64,000 nucleotides of DNA from Atriophallophorus winterbourni (GCA_013407085.1 JACCGJ010014744.1:1-64000); one strand, 5' to 3'; counted from the first letter of the stretch, positions 23,824 through 36,125 are shown. The notes: generated by a model from the sequence alone, not told the origin. A program made the numbers and translations.

Positions 23824-23963
23824 CACTTACAATCAACAAGCGGTATATGGCTGCCAATATGAATGACCAGTTGAACCTTGGACATGGTACCCGCAATTGC
23901 TGATGAATGCTTACCACCCAACTGAATCCGGATGTAATCAAAATTTCGAATTCAATCATTTAG
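23824..23963 (+). pseudogene. Paralogue of host exon 2
   Basis: The translation PVEPWTWYPQLLMNAYHP aligns with PVETWTWYPQL of the exon at 10.3-10.5 kb and stays open where that copy has stops, through SGCNQNFEFNHL to a possible donor TTAG|gtgatc in the same phase. A 16-base insertion near 23,851 shifts the frame just before this block, so this copy is also broken. Confidence 0.5.
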
Positions 23964-24599
23964 GTGATCAAAGAACGTTCCGTAGATCTTATTAATCGAA
24001 TTTCGAATTTCTGGATCCAACAAGATTATTCGGCGGTAATTTGTTCTGTAATACCCTCATCTTTCATCTCGGAATTTCTCACAACCGTACGCAATCACCA
24101 GCCAAGTGAAATCATTCTGAAACGCATGAGTTAAAAATAAATTGCTCGCAAACATTCGAAAAGCAATTAATCATTTGATATTCAATGGCATACTAGCTCT
24201 AATATTATGCTAATTTTCACACTTTCTCGCTCAAACGGCGTTTAAATCGAAAGACATTGGTGAGCCTTCCCTATTTGCGTATATCACCCTTAGCGTTTGA
24301 TGCGTTCAAACGATTCAAAGCTTTGGTAAATTTGGCAACCGCGAAATCTGATTTCATCTTAATCAACAGAGAATGTGAACACATTCATTTTTTCTTGTGT
24401 TTCCCTAACGAGTATATAACAGTATACTAAATCTACTTAATTTACCTGGAATATCTATGTCGACATTTTAACTACTGGAGGCAATTATTGAGAATACAAT
24501 CTTATTCAATTGATCTACGCATGTTGTTGATACTGAAAATCGGCGATACGCATTTCCTTTATTAAATATAAAAAACAACTTCATCATGTAATGTACCTT

Positions 24600-25390
24600 T
24601 TTAAAACCCTACAGTATATCTCGTGCAGTGGGAAGTGAATTCTCTCTGGTTAAGCTTAACTGGATCGCCTGTAGCCAAGTGAATTAATGACAACATTTTG
24701 TGATAATTTTTATAGTGATTAAAAAGGTCATTTGCATGCACTTCCATCACACAGCCCAATACACTTTTCGTGCTTTTTGCACTGGTCAAGCATCACGAAA
24801 CCGGTCGAGTGGTGTGAAGGAAATGTATGCAAATGAGCTTTTTCATCCATGGTCATGAGTTCAAACATAGTCTATAAGAGTGTGAGCTCATGTCTTTAAA
24901 CAGGTTGGTCGTACCAACCTTAAACAACACTCGATATATTGTGGAATTTCCTCAAAAAGTATTGCAGAAAATAAATAAACTCAATATGTTAAATCATAAT
25001 GTTTCTACATGATGATTTTATAAGCGCGAAACAGGTCTTGGAATTGTGAAGAACTAGATTTGAGCATTACCCCAGCAACATCCAATCACGCGTTTCTGGA
25101 ACTTCGATTCTCGCTAGCTGATCTAATAACAAAATGTCGAGGTGAACATTCGAATCAACTCGAATTCAACAAAATGCTGTCGATGCTGACCGATGCCAGG
25201 TAAATTACAGACTCCCTTGGGAATATGATTCTCATCACGTTAAGCACGTCAAAATTAGATGAACCATTCGAATACGTTTTATATTACAAATTTCAATGTG
25301 CATGAATTATTACAAAATGTCCATTACTGTTGCTTCACTTGCAGATTATTTGGGAACGAGAAAAGGAATTTTAAGTGAGTTCAAGGTATA
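24600..25390 (+). repeat. Paralogous segment to 11.29-11.87 kb
   Basis: Three islands occur in the same order as at 11.29, 11.55 and 11.83 kb: 24,611-24,672 (noncoding), 25,076-25,203 (exon 3 homologue, ending in a deletion and a TAA) and 25,345-25,374 (the 30-base exon homologue). The first gap is about 200 bases longer here, and a hammerhead repeat fills it. Confidence 0.6.
24730..24935. repeat. Head-to-head pair of partial hammerhead repeats
   Basis: The left half (24,735-24,782) reads on the minus strand as GUGCAAAAAGCAC, GAAA and a GUGUGAUGG-like arm. The right half (24,790-24,935) reads on the plus strand as CAC, GAAACCGGUC, GAGUGGUGUG, then gcaaatgagc and the hairpin ggttggtcgtaccaacc. 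Neither half keeps CUGAUGA. This inverted arrangement sits inside the paralogous segment at 24.6-25.4 kb, in a position corresponding to an intron. Confidence 0.6.
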
Positions 25391-25654
25391 AAAACCCACG
25401 CACATTGTTTAAAAGCTGCAAAAGCATAAAAATTTACAGTAAATGTGACAAAAGCTTTGGAATACTGAACTACCAAGCGATATTCTACAAGCTATTATTG
25501 CTACATCTATGAACATTTTAAGAAAAACTGAATCGCATTCATATGTTTTACATGGTTTTGATCAATTCTACGATCCAGGTCTGATTCAACTTAAGCTTAA
25601 CTTAAACGGTAGCATTAAAGAATTCACCACAACAACCGATCACATTCTAGCTCA

Positions 25655-25950
25655 TGTGAGTGAACAGGTGGTTGTCACAGCCTTATCCAACAGTGGAATA
25701 CAAGCGCTCCTTGTTTACCATTCCTCCACTGTTTCAAGCGCATGCGGATTCTGATTTTACAGTCCCTACCTGATGAGTGCAAACAGCACGAAACCGGTCG
25801 TAGGTTGTGTGACGAAAAAGCATGCAAATGAATATTTTGTTTCATGGTTATGGGTTTAACCCCATTAAACATGTGCTTGGACGCTTGCTTGAACAGGTTG
25901 GTGGTACCAACCTTATCCTACAGTGGGATACAAGTGCTCCATGTTTAAGC
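25655..25950 (+). repeat. Hammerhead repeat, about 1.3 units in tandem
   Basis: The block gaacagg...acagccttatcc..cagtgg.atacaagcgctcc starts at 25,662 and again at 25,891, giving a unit of 229 bases. Between them lie the gcatgcgg block, the intact hammerhead (25,765-25,804), the gcatgcaaatga block and a gggtttaacccc palindrome. This unit length is in the range known for metazoan hammerhead satellites and retrozyme-like repeats. Confidence 0.7.
25765..25804 (+). ncRNA. Intact type I hammerhead ribozyme
   Basis: All conserved parts are present in order. Stem I is CCUAC (25,765-25,769) with GUAGG (25,800-25,804). Then come CUGAUGA (25,770-25,776), stem II GUGC (25,777-25,780) with GCAC (25,786-25,789) closing an AAACA loop, and GAAA (25,790-25,793). 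Next is a self-complementary ACCGGU (25,793-25,798) as stem III, then C at 25,799. Cleavage is expected between 25,799 and 25,800. A very short palindromic stem III is typical of animal hammerheads that work best as a double (dimeric) ribozyme in tandem transcripts. Activity is inferred from the motif, not shown. Confidence 0.85.
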
Positions 25951-26759
25951 TTGGATTTTAGTACATTAGTTTAATTTCACATCAGTGTTTATTGGATCTC
26001 ATAATATTGCACAAATAATAAAATGTGTGGCGTCTTTCAAATAGTCCAAAATGTTAATTTGTCAAAAGAAACAGCTAAGGCAACCATCCCTAATAATATT
26101 AAACTTATAACGACCATCGGAATTTCTCGTGGAATAATTTGGATTTATTAAAGTCATTTTAATGAAAGAAAAAGAAAATTCGATGCATATAATGCATGAA
26201 TTAGTGGAAAAACAACTAGCATTGTAGCGAAAAGATGCTAATATAATTCGGTCAGTTTTCTACCAAGTAAATGAATTTGAGAATGTATTTGCATGTGTTT
26301 GATTCAGCACTGTTAGGACGTTTTATTTCACGGGCCATTTACAAGTAGCCAATATTTTCGAAATCATTTAAAACGTACCGAAATTATTAGGACCGAACCA
26401 AATTGAAATAATTTTGGGTATTCGAAGAAATGAAGATGTAGCTTGTGAGTTTGATCAAGTGAAACACGCTTACAGAAAATACCAATTCTTTTTAATTTTT
26501 AGTTAATTCATGTGAACGTGATTGTTGGTTAGTAAATCTCATAAAAACATTAATCTAAAATGATCATTTTCAACATTTGTGTCAATCATCATCAATTTGC
26601 GCTAAGCGATTAATATGGATATTGCGTGATTAGAATACATGCTAATGCACACAGTGCAACATTAATTCCGCAATGGCCATGTAATACACACGTTGTTGTT
26701 GTTGTTGGCCTCCTTCGGTCGATGTCGACCATGGATGTACATCACAAACGCGTGAAAGT

Positions 26760-29700
26760 TCAAGTTTTGCAGCTTTTTGAGTGACTAAACAGTCCGATTC
26801 GGGAGGAACAATCTCTCCCGCAGCGCTGGCAACGATAGTCAGAACTCGGTTGTATTGCGTTAGTTGCACGTCGGCGGCGTGATCTGCGTTCAGCTGCCAA
26901 GAGCTGTATCTGCTCCTCCCCAGCATGCAGACGACGCTTTACACAGTGCCTCCAATGTGAGCGGTCGAGAGCAAGTTCTTCCCAACTCGCCGGGTCAATG
27001 CCAAGAGCTTTCATATCTCTTTTACAAACGTCTTTGTACCGCAAGTGCGGTCTGCCCAATGGTCGACTTCCTAGTTGCAACTCACCATAGAGTAGATCTT
27101 TCGGAATACGACCATTTTCCATTCTATAGACATGACCAAGCCAGCGCAGGCGGCGCTGTCGCAATAGAGTGAACATGCTCTGTAGACCAGCTTTTAAAAG
27201 CACTTCAGCATTAGTCACTCTGTCCATCCACGATATGTTCAAGATACGACGGATGCTTCGTAGATGGAAAGCATTCAGCTTCCGTTCGTGTCTTGCGTGG
27301 GTGGTCCAGGTTTCACTGCCGTACAGTAAAGCGTTCAGTACGCACGCGCTGTATACCATCATTTTCGTCTTTACAGTCAGCTTGCGGTTACCCCAAACAC
27401 GAGAGTTCAAACGGGACAGAATGACAGCTGCTCTGCCAATTCGCTTATCAATCTCCGTGTCTAGCGAGAGGTTATCCGCAATGGTTGAACCAAGGTATGT
27501 GAACTGATTTACTGATTCAAGCTGACAGTTTCCAACAGTTATGATGGGAGGCGATACAGTCCCTTGGCTAAGGACTTTGGTCTTGCTCATGCTTATTGTT
27601 AGACCAAAGTCTTTTCATGCCGACGAAAAACAGTCCATTAGAGACTGAAGGTGCTCCTGGGAGTGAGCAATAAAGGCTGCATCGTCGGCAAACAGCAGGT
27701 CACGGATTAGCACATTTCGTGCCCTGGTTTGTGCTCTCAACCGGTTTAGGTTGAAAAGCTTGCCATTGAAAAGCTTGCCATCATTTCGCGTGCGTAAGTA
27801 AATACCTTCTGTTCTCGTCCTGAAAGCGTACTTCAGAAGTAGAGCAAAGAAAATGCCGAACAGCGTGGGAGCCAGAACACACCCTTGTTTGACGCCTCGG
27901 CGAATTTCAAAGACTTCTGAGCTGAAACCGTTAAAATGGACTGAGCCTTCATGCCTGAGTGGAACGAAATAACGAGCTTTAGCAGTCTTGGTGGGCAGCC
28001 TATCAAATTAAGCATTTTGAAAAGACCCTCCCTGCTGACGTAGTCGAATGCCTTCGTTAAATCAATAAAAACAGCGTATAATGGCATACGCTGTTTCCCG
28101 ACACTTTTCTTGAAGTTGTCTTAGGGAGAAGATCATGTCAACGGTCGATCTTCCCTTGCGAAAGCCACATTGAGATTCGGAGTAAATTCTATCAGCTAAA
28201 ACTTGCAGCCGGATCTGTAAGACTTTAGCAAACAATTTGCCTACAACATTCAGAAGGGAGATTCCTCTGTAATTGTTGCAGTCGCCTCTATCTCCTTTAT
28301 TCTTGAATAGCGTGATGATCTTTGTGTCTCGCATCTCTTGTGGGACACCCCCCTCCTGCCAGCACTGAAGAAGCAAATGGTGAAGCGGTTAATAATGCTG
28401 CTCTACCGCATTTGATGAGCTCAGGTGGAATTCCGTCGTCACCAGGGGCCTTCCCATTCGCTAAGCGGTCGATTGCTCTATTGAGCTCATCAAGAGTAGG
28501 GGGAGTATCTAGATATTCAATAGTCGGCAACCGCTCGAAATTTTCAAATACATGTGGTAAAACCGTACTGTCCCTAGAGTAGAGGGAGGAGAAGTGCTCT
28601 ACCCATCTTTCCATCTGCTGAGTTTTGTCCACAATCGGGTCACCAGATACAGACTTAATGGGAGCCATTTTATGTTTGTTTGGACCAATGGCTCTCTTGA
28701 TCCCATCATACATGCCGTGAAAATTTCCAGTATCCGCAGCTTTTTGGATACTAAGGCTAATTTCTGTCCAGTAGTCATTTGCACATCGCCTTGCAGTCTG
28801 TTGGACCTTATTTCTGGCTGCTCTTAAAAGTCGTAAGTTTTCATCTGTTGGCATACCTTTGAACCTCAAGAATGCTGACCGTTTCTCATCCAACACAGCA
28901 GTCATCTCAGAAGCTTTTGCTTCGAACCAGTCGCTCGTTCGAGCTTTCTTCGGACCGAAAGTGGAAAGTGCGACTCGGCATATGCTGTTTTTAATCGATT
29001 CCCAGTTTTCTGAAGCCGATTCAAGTGGGGTTGTCTTGCTGAACTCGGCTGTGAAGGCTTTTGCAAATCGCGCAGCTAGATTAGGTTCGCACATGCGGGT
29101 GACGTCAATCCTAGGCTTACCAGACAATTTGGTGCGGTGAAATCTCGTGTCGGAAAGCTTCAGTTTTGCACAAACCAGTGAATGATCAGTGTCACAGTCT
29201 GCGCTTTGATATGATCTGGTGAGAAGTACGCTTCCTATATTAGTGCGCCTAACAAGGATAAGATCAAGCTGGTGCCAGTGCTTAGAGCGAGGATGTTTCC
29301 AAAAGACCTTATGCTGTGGTTTTGTTTGAAAGAAAGTGTTACTAACACAGAGACTGAACTGTGTGCATAATTCTAAAAGGCGTAGTCCATTTTCATTAGT
29401 TTTACCTACACCGAATTTCCCGAGACAGCTTTGCCAAGATTCGTAATCCGCACCAACTCTAGCATTGAAATCACCCAATACCACTACACAGTTTCTTTGT
29501 GGCACGTTTTTCAGGACTGTTGCGAGGTTGTAATAAAAAGCGTCTTTTTCAGTAGTCGTCGCAGAGAGCGTCGGCGCATAAACGTTTACCAACGTAATGG
29601 TACCAGTAATGCACCTCAGATTTAGAGTCCAAATCCGTTCGCTCCCGCTGCTGCTCGGTTCAGTTGCTTTTAGAAGGTCGTTTCGAACGGCAAACCCAAC

Positions 29701-29940
29701 TCCATGCAGTCGAGGCTCATCAGAACCCCTTCCTTTCCAAAAAAACGTGTAATCTCTTTCTGTCAGCTTACCAGTGTCTGGTAATCGCGTCTCTTGTAGG
29801 GCTGCCACGTCGACCTTTAGTCTCTTTAACTCGTTGTTAATAACAGCAGATTTTCTTACGCCTCTGATATTCGAGACGTCGTCGTGAAATCCAGGAAGCA
29901 TGGACCGGACGTTCCAGGTTCCCAGTTTCAGAAATGACAT
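26760..29940 (-). pseudogene. Near-intact LINE pol: endonuclease, reverse transcriptase, Cys/His tail
   Basis: The ATG at 29,940 gives MSFLKLGTWNVRSM. Endonuclease motifs follow: LQETRLPDTG, LGDFNARVGADYESW and DTDHSLVCAK. Reverse-transcriptase motifs are NGKAPGDDGIPPELI, CGFRKGRSTVDMIFSL, FIDLTKAFDYVSREG, GVKQGCVLAPTLFG and FADDAAFIAHSQE. The C-terminus has RILNISWMDRVTNAEVL, WLGHVYRMENGRIP, SWEELALDRSHW and a zinc-finger-like CQRCGRDC-X8-HSKSC. Lesions: a 2-base loss near 28,385, a 1-base gain near 28,100, a 1-base loss near 27,950 and a TGA near 27,615. An in-frame 15-base duplication (27,756-27,785) repeats GKLFN. Total length is about 1,050 codons, as expected for the class. Confidence 0.85.
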
Positions 29941-30775
29941 TTGTTTTTTCGTAGTTGGTTTCGCTGGTGCGGAAATAACAGTCTGCTTGTCGGTTGATTC
30001 CTAATCCCCATGCACCCAATGAGGATAGCAGACCGTGGCGAGACGGCACCATATTGGCTGGGGGCTGCCCAGCTTGAGGCGGGCGGTAGCCGTCCAATGA
30101 GACCTGAAAGTCTCTCCCACCGTCGAAAGCAGCCCCAGGCGCTGAGCTCTACGCCAATCGAGCCATAGCTTTTAACCGGTATCTGCTGCTTCCCGTGTTA
30201 TTATCCGCAGAAGCGGAATGGAGTGTCCTCTCCATTGGTGCGTTGTGATGTACGCCAGGGCAGTTCAAAGTGGAGAACTAGCTGTTGCCCATGCAGCAAG
30301 TGCTCCCTCTCCACGGCACCATCGGAACCAAAGGAACAGCTAGGCTGATACGTTTGGACAACGATGCCGTCGCAGAAGTTGGCAGGGCGAAGTTGTAAAA
30401 AAACTTCGGACTGCCTAACGGGACTCCGGCTCCGGATTTTTCCTCGAGGTTGACTCCTGAAGCCTTTTCCATGATTGGATGTAGCCACAAGGCAGTGGAG
30501 GTTTGAGATAAGGGTTTTCCTTCCCCATGGTGGACCGCCTTCATGGACTTACGAGCTCCACCTGCCCGAAGCATGCTGGTTTTGAGGCGCCAGTCAGCCG
30601 CCTTCGCCCTTTCTCCTGTCAGTAGAAGCAGTTCCGCCGGGTCGCACAGGACCACGCGTGCAGGCCAGGAGCTGGACTTGGTTGCCAGAGGCTATATGAG
30701 ACGCGTGCCATTGGAGCATTTTTAGAATTGGGAGCTTATCGCCAAAACCGCCCCGGCTTTGACAACCTTGGAACC
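29941..30775 (-). promoter_or_regulatory. 5' untranslated region of LINE copy B
   Basis: The tract is GC-rich relative to the window and matches the region upstream of the pol start in copy A. By analogy with other LINEs it should hold the internal promoter. It also has an open frame of about 125 codons in one phase, but this frame is not kept in copy A and is not taken as a gene. Confidence 0.55.
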
Positions 30776-30945
30776 AACGTGTACAATTATTAAATGCGGA
30801 ATCATTTTTATGCCAAACATTTTCAAATCTATTGTGGTTCTGCTCACATACGAGTACAGTGGGAGACTATTTAAAACGAAGCAGGCGAATTTTCTAGGTT
30901 TGTGTTGCAAGCGATTGTTGTGAATGTTTTTCCAAAGTGAATATT

Positions 30946-31480
30946 TGGAATGGACTTCCTCTACAGTGATGGGCTGAGATGTGCGCCAAGGCAGTTGCAT
31001 ACGGAGAATTAGCTGTTTTTCAAGCAGCAAGTGCTAGATCTCCACGACACCGAAAGTAAAAGTAGTTTGATAAATTTTCACAACAATGTCGTCTCAGAAT
31101 TTTCCGGGACAAAGTTACAGCGTTACAGAATTCCTTATTCGGATATTTTCACTAGGTTTATTCCTGAAACCTTTTCCGTGAGTGGATATAGGAAAAGGCA
31201 GTAGAAGTTAATGGTAATTGTTTTCTCTCCACTAATTGGACCACTTTCATTAACGTAGGACCTCCATCAGCACGAACCAAAGTGGATTAGAGGTGCTATT
31301 TAGCTGACTTCGCCCATTATCCTGTGAGTAGATGCAGTTTCACCGGGTCACGAAAGACCACACAGACAGGCGGATAGCTTGGCTTGTTTGTCATAAGCTA
31401 TATAAAACGCGAGTCATCAAAACATGTTTACGCAAATGGGAGGTTTTCCCCAAAACCACTCAGATTATACAAAGCTATAA
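30946..31480 (-). mobile_element. Old 5' untranslated fragment of the same LINE family
   Basis: Matches the copy B 5' region throughout but at much lower identity. It shares specific changes with the remnant at 44.17-44.45 kb (gcagttgcatacgga, gacaccgaaa), so those two are either one subfamily or duplicated together with the segment. It lies directly before the single-copy part of segmental copy 1. Confidence 0.65.
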
Positions 31481-31559
31481 ATTATTTAAATTTTTAAACA
31501 CTCGAATAATCTTATACCTGTGTCCATTCTACCAGCACCTATAATTAGTTCAGCATGAG

Positions 31560-34500
31560 TATGATATTAGGATATCACTTTTCAATTGGATTAGTTAAGT
31601 GGTGTTTTCAAAACAAACAATTAATTCTCCAATCACTGATCATACGGGGTTTGAGTTGCAAAGCAATATGAAATTACATAATATTAACCTGCATATCACT
31701 GGAGCTGGTGCATTTCAGAAAATAGACAATCTTTGTCCTATTATATTAAGATTTGAGTATGCAGTTAACAATTTAGTAAAATTCTCGCAGTTGACACTAG
31801 TTATAACGCGAGGTATTCACCCCACTTGGTTACGAAAGCAATGCTGATACCTATTTTGTCAGGTTACTTTGTGTTTAACTTACGCATGGTCAGCAATTAA
31901 TCGTCGTATCCTTGTTTCATAACAGTGTGGTTAGAATTATGTTCACGGAATCGCACTAGAATGTAGATCCTGTTAGGAAATCAACATGATACAATCTTTA
32001 TATAAAAGCTACATCAGAATTCATTTGAAAATCGAAACACGTTCACTTTAGATTTATGCACTGCACAAATTTTTCGGAAGATATTTTTCAAATTATGTAT
32101 TATTTTACACATCGTTTTGCTGGACCTCTTTATCATAGCGGAAAAATAAATGTTCGTAAATATTTCATTGTAATTCACTAAGTGAGCAATACGCGCTTCT
32201 TCACAAATTGCCGAAGATGTTGCCTTTTTATTCAGATGAGCTATTTATAGTTTTTAGTGAAGATACGTTATGGAACCTCTGTTAGACTAGATAACATTTT
32301 ATTGAATTCCATTTGGTTAGAATATTTTCCTTGATACTTCTATTTCAAATCAGCTGGACTGAATCGAAGATGTAAACAGTGTGAATAAAAGTTGCCCGTT
32401 CGAGGCCTATATCTAGGCAAACACAATTTAAATCCACATAATTTACCGTCGTTAACCAGTGCTTTACCCAGGAACTATTTATCAAAATTGTAGTCCAAGT
32501 TAAATTTGAATGAACATGAGCAATATCTCAGTGTCATCAGTGAAAGTGAATTACCGACAAACAAAGGATCAAGTCGGAATATGTTTTGTTTAATAGAGAC
32601 AATCGTGATAGAGGCAAACGATTTTTTCGATTAAACAAAAATAAAAATTGATATTAACTGACTAGGATCTCAAAAATTACAATTAAAATTACATCATTTG
32701 ACTGAAACAATTGACAGAAGCACACGCCGAAAATTCACTTTGTAGAAAGTTCATATAACTCAGATAACAGAACTCAACGATGGCGTTTATCCGCCGGTCA
32801 CTTCTTTGTAATCCCCATGAAACTGATACCGTTATGTAAAGTCACATGAGCACAGAGTTTATAATGTTTTTCTGTTCAGACATTGACTTTGCCATATGAC
32901 CATCCTTGTTCAACTTTGATTGAATCTCATCGAAACATACTATATCTGGATATGGATATTTGGACCAACATAAGTTACTATCTCGATAAAAAGAAGCACA
33001 CCTTTTTTATCTGCGGCCATGTTTACAATCATTCAATATCTTTCTTGAAGAGTCTAGACACATAGTGACTTGTCGTAATATATTTTGCCAGTTATCAAAA
33101 CTCTTGAGATTTTACACCGTACAAAGACGAAATGAAACGTTGTCGACAATACGAGACAAATGGATATCGTAGGTTATGTAGGTGGCTGATATGATTAAGC
33201 CAGCTGAATCAGGTGTAAATCGCGATGCATTTTTTGATGTCTATTACATTGTTTACACAGGCTTCAAGTCACTCGATCAAACGTTACATTATCACCTTAA
33301 TGCATCAGCGACGTCGAGATACCTAACGATTATCGCGCTCATCCACCAATCTCACAAGGCAAGAGAACGCCAACCGGTTAATAACGTTTATTAAGCACAT
33401 GATACAATAAGAATGAACGGCTACTTTCTAAAGGCAACTTAATTAAATACAACACGGAATTCAACGCGTCTATCCCCGTTGTCACTCCGATCCGATTTGT
33501 CAATCGATTTCTTGCTAACCGGAACATCGCAAGCCCGCAACGCGCTGGGCTGGCGTTTTGCATCTCCCCGAATATTTAATAATATTTGCGCTCGAACGGT
33601 CTTTATGCAGTACCTCCAGAACCCTAAATGTTGAGGGTTCGCAATTGAAATTCAAAAATTCCAAGATAACTATTGTGTATGATCCAACCATCATAACTCG
33701 AAATGATTGCACTTGAACTAAGCGATAGAGAGTACCATTCAAAACGGCTGCAGACGAACAACCTCAACCGCTTTTGGAGGATACGCACTTCGTCATTTTT
33801 GCGATGAATCTTTTAGCAAATCAGATTAAAATCACAAAGGGCATATAGATTTTATGGAGAGTGAATGGACGAAATTTGCCTTGAAAAGTTTGGCATGTTG
33901 ATTCATCTTTTGTCATTTCGTAATAAAACGTTTGTCGAATAGGCATTTACTTGAATTGTGCTATTTTCGCTACACATATAGCCACACCGACAAATTATGA
34001 AAATCTCCCTCCCCCTCTTGATTACCCTTGATAATTTTACTCTATACGTCATTGCCTTATTTCTGATCAACGTTTGAATATGTGGTTACTCTCATAATCT
34101 AAAGTAGTCCATAGGCACAGAAGCGGCGTCAAACAAAGTGTCATAGTAAGGATAAGTAGCATGACTAAGTATCATTTACCCAGCACGTCTGTTTTAAGAC
34201 ATAATGTTGATTATTCTTTAGTAAACTGTTTGTCTCAGTTTCTGTATATATGAAATAATTGGTAATCGATCTGCATGATAACCTGTGCATTAAAACCAAC
34301 GCAATTCGAATGAACAAAGCACTGTGAATCACACCTCTAAAAGTGCGGACTTACGGGGTGAACGGTAAACGGTTTCGATGAGAACCCTTTATATAAATAT
34401 TGAGTTTAGGATGAATATTAGCTACTTAATATCGCATCACTGCCACATCGAGCTTAGGGACCGCAACTTGAACTGAAATGGAGAATTCGACCGCTTCGGC

Positions 34501-36120
34501 ATTTAGTCGCTCGCAATGCGGTTTACTACCCTATCATGACTGTCAAACTTGGTTGAGCGAAGCTTATTAGCCAGAAGTCAAACAATCATTAAAAAACTGT
34601 TATAACCAACAGGTGAAAGCGTTCTATCCATTACGAATACACGAATGCTCCCAAACACATTCCTATCATTTTTTATCTTTTAGTTATTAGGAAGATTTTA
34701 AATTAGAAGACACTTCAATCAATCTCACGATTAACTGTTATAAACTGATATCTATTATGTTGCTCAAGTATGCCCTTGAATGAACTACCTCAAATAGGGT
34801 CTGTGCTCATTTATCCTAGCTTCGCGACGTTACTGTGAAAACCTAATCCATATTTGCAATCAGCTGCACATTTTTTTATCCTATTAATAATTGACGATGA
34901 ATTTAATTAACGATTTTTAAATATGGCGTTTAGATAACCATGCTGGATTTCCTTAAACTCCATTTATACAATATTTTGCTTCGTTTTCCATCGAAATATA
35001 CGTAGCTAAGTCTTAGAAAAACTGGTGTGCTCTGCTTAAACTTAATTGCTGAGATGGCCTCTTGCTCAAAATATGAATATTCCAGGCTCTATCAAGCACC
35101 TGAGTTTGAAAGTAACAGTTTTTGAAACGTTCATCTGTAAAATCTCACTTGTGAACTTCTGACCGCCATCTAAGATGCACACATCTAGATTCGAAAATGC
35201 TCTGCGCTTGGATGAATTTCCGTGCGCGATTAATCATACTATCGAGCTCATGTGAACAAGCAAATGCCAGCAAAAAAGCCAGTTAAGAAGGATGAGTCAT
35301 TTTTCCTTTTGCTTTTTAAGTTACTCTGAAATTAATCTAAGCAAGGCATATTCAATTTTAATCCCCTAGTATCAAGTTATGCATCAATAAAATTAAAACG
35401 GTTTTCAGCCGAAACAAAAACAGCAAACAAGTAAATTGGTTGAAAAAAATCACGGATTTCGCATGTTCACATTATAAAAATATGTACTTCATACTTGTGG
35501 CGTTTAGCCTATGATTTCATTTTCAAAACTATATCAAAACACGCGTTTTATATAGTATCAGACAATCCCATCGTTCGCCTGGCAAACACGCGTGACCAAT
35601 TTGCATGGCGTAACAGCTTATTCTGACATGAGAAAATGCGAATTCGAGTGGCTAAGACCTCAAACCCAGCTCTCTTCGGACAGGTAGACCTCATAAATCG
35701 ATGAAAACGGACCACCACTGCTGATAAAACATAGATTACAAACATCTAGTGCCTTTAAGTTGTACGCAATCAGGAAAAAAGCTTCAGCAATCAACCATGA
35801 TAAGAAATCTGAAGTTAGAAATTCTACGCGATTTCGCATGGGCAAATGTTGAAACACTTCTATCTCTTGAGTGCATCAACACCACTGTTCTTTTTATCCA
35901 ATTGTGTCTTGGAGAGAAACCCATCGCTGCATGGTTAACAGATACTTCTTGTTAATCAATTGCACTGGCATGCATTTTAGTGCACCCTCAGTGGATGGAC
36001 GCTATTTTATTTCTGTGGATATTTCCATAAAAAGCAGATAAGGGTTAAAAGTTAGTGCATTTCTGTCGGGCACACACCTCACGATATGTCTGGTGCTGTT
36101 TGCACTCACCAGTTATTGAC
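31560..36120. other. Single-copy-like part of segmental copy 1, no gene
   Basis: Open frames at 32,883-33,065 and 33,182-33,394 are not kept in copy 2, which has substitutions and indels in the same places. No motif was found. A degenerate minus-strand hammerhead core lies at its right end (36,085-36,120). Confidence 0.45.
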
Positions 36121-36125
36121 GGCGA
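36085..36125 (-). ncRNA. Degenerate hammerhead core
   Basis: On the minus strand: CUGGUGAGUGCAAACAGCAC then CAGA in place of GAAA and AUAUCGUGAGG in place of CGGUCGUGG. The matching place in segmental copy 2 (58,106-58,166) is better kept, so the hammerhead was present before the duplication and has decayed here. Confidence 0.5.

Larger units (their letters stand above)
26692..30775 (-). mobile_element. RTE-like LINE copy B, full length and youngest copy
   Basis: This is a minus-strand copy with a 5' untranslated region at 29,941-30,775, a single pol frame from 29,940 down to 26,760, and a 3' end made of CAA repeats (26,692-26,708). It belongs to the same family as copy A but is much better preserved: the pol frame has only three small frameshifts and one stop. 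It lies in segmental copy 1 next to an older relative (30.9-31.5 kb). No clear target-site duplication was found. Confidence 0.85.

Noticed and set aside
26864..27507. Plus-strand open frames across LINE copy B (102 and 112 codons)
   Set aside because: They are antisense shadows of the well-conserved LINE pol on the minus strand.
30278..30655. 125-codon frame in the 5' region of LINE copy B
   Set aside because: The matching region of copy A does not keep the same single frame, so an upstream ORF1-like protein is not supported.
32883..33394. Two open frames in segmental copy 1
   Set aside because: The corresponding sequence in segmental copy 2 (51.85-52.2 kb) has indels that break both frames.
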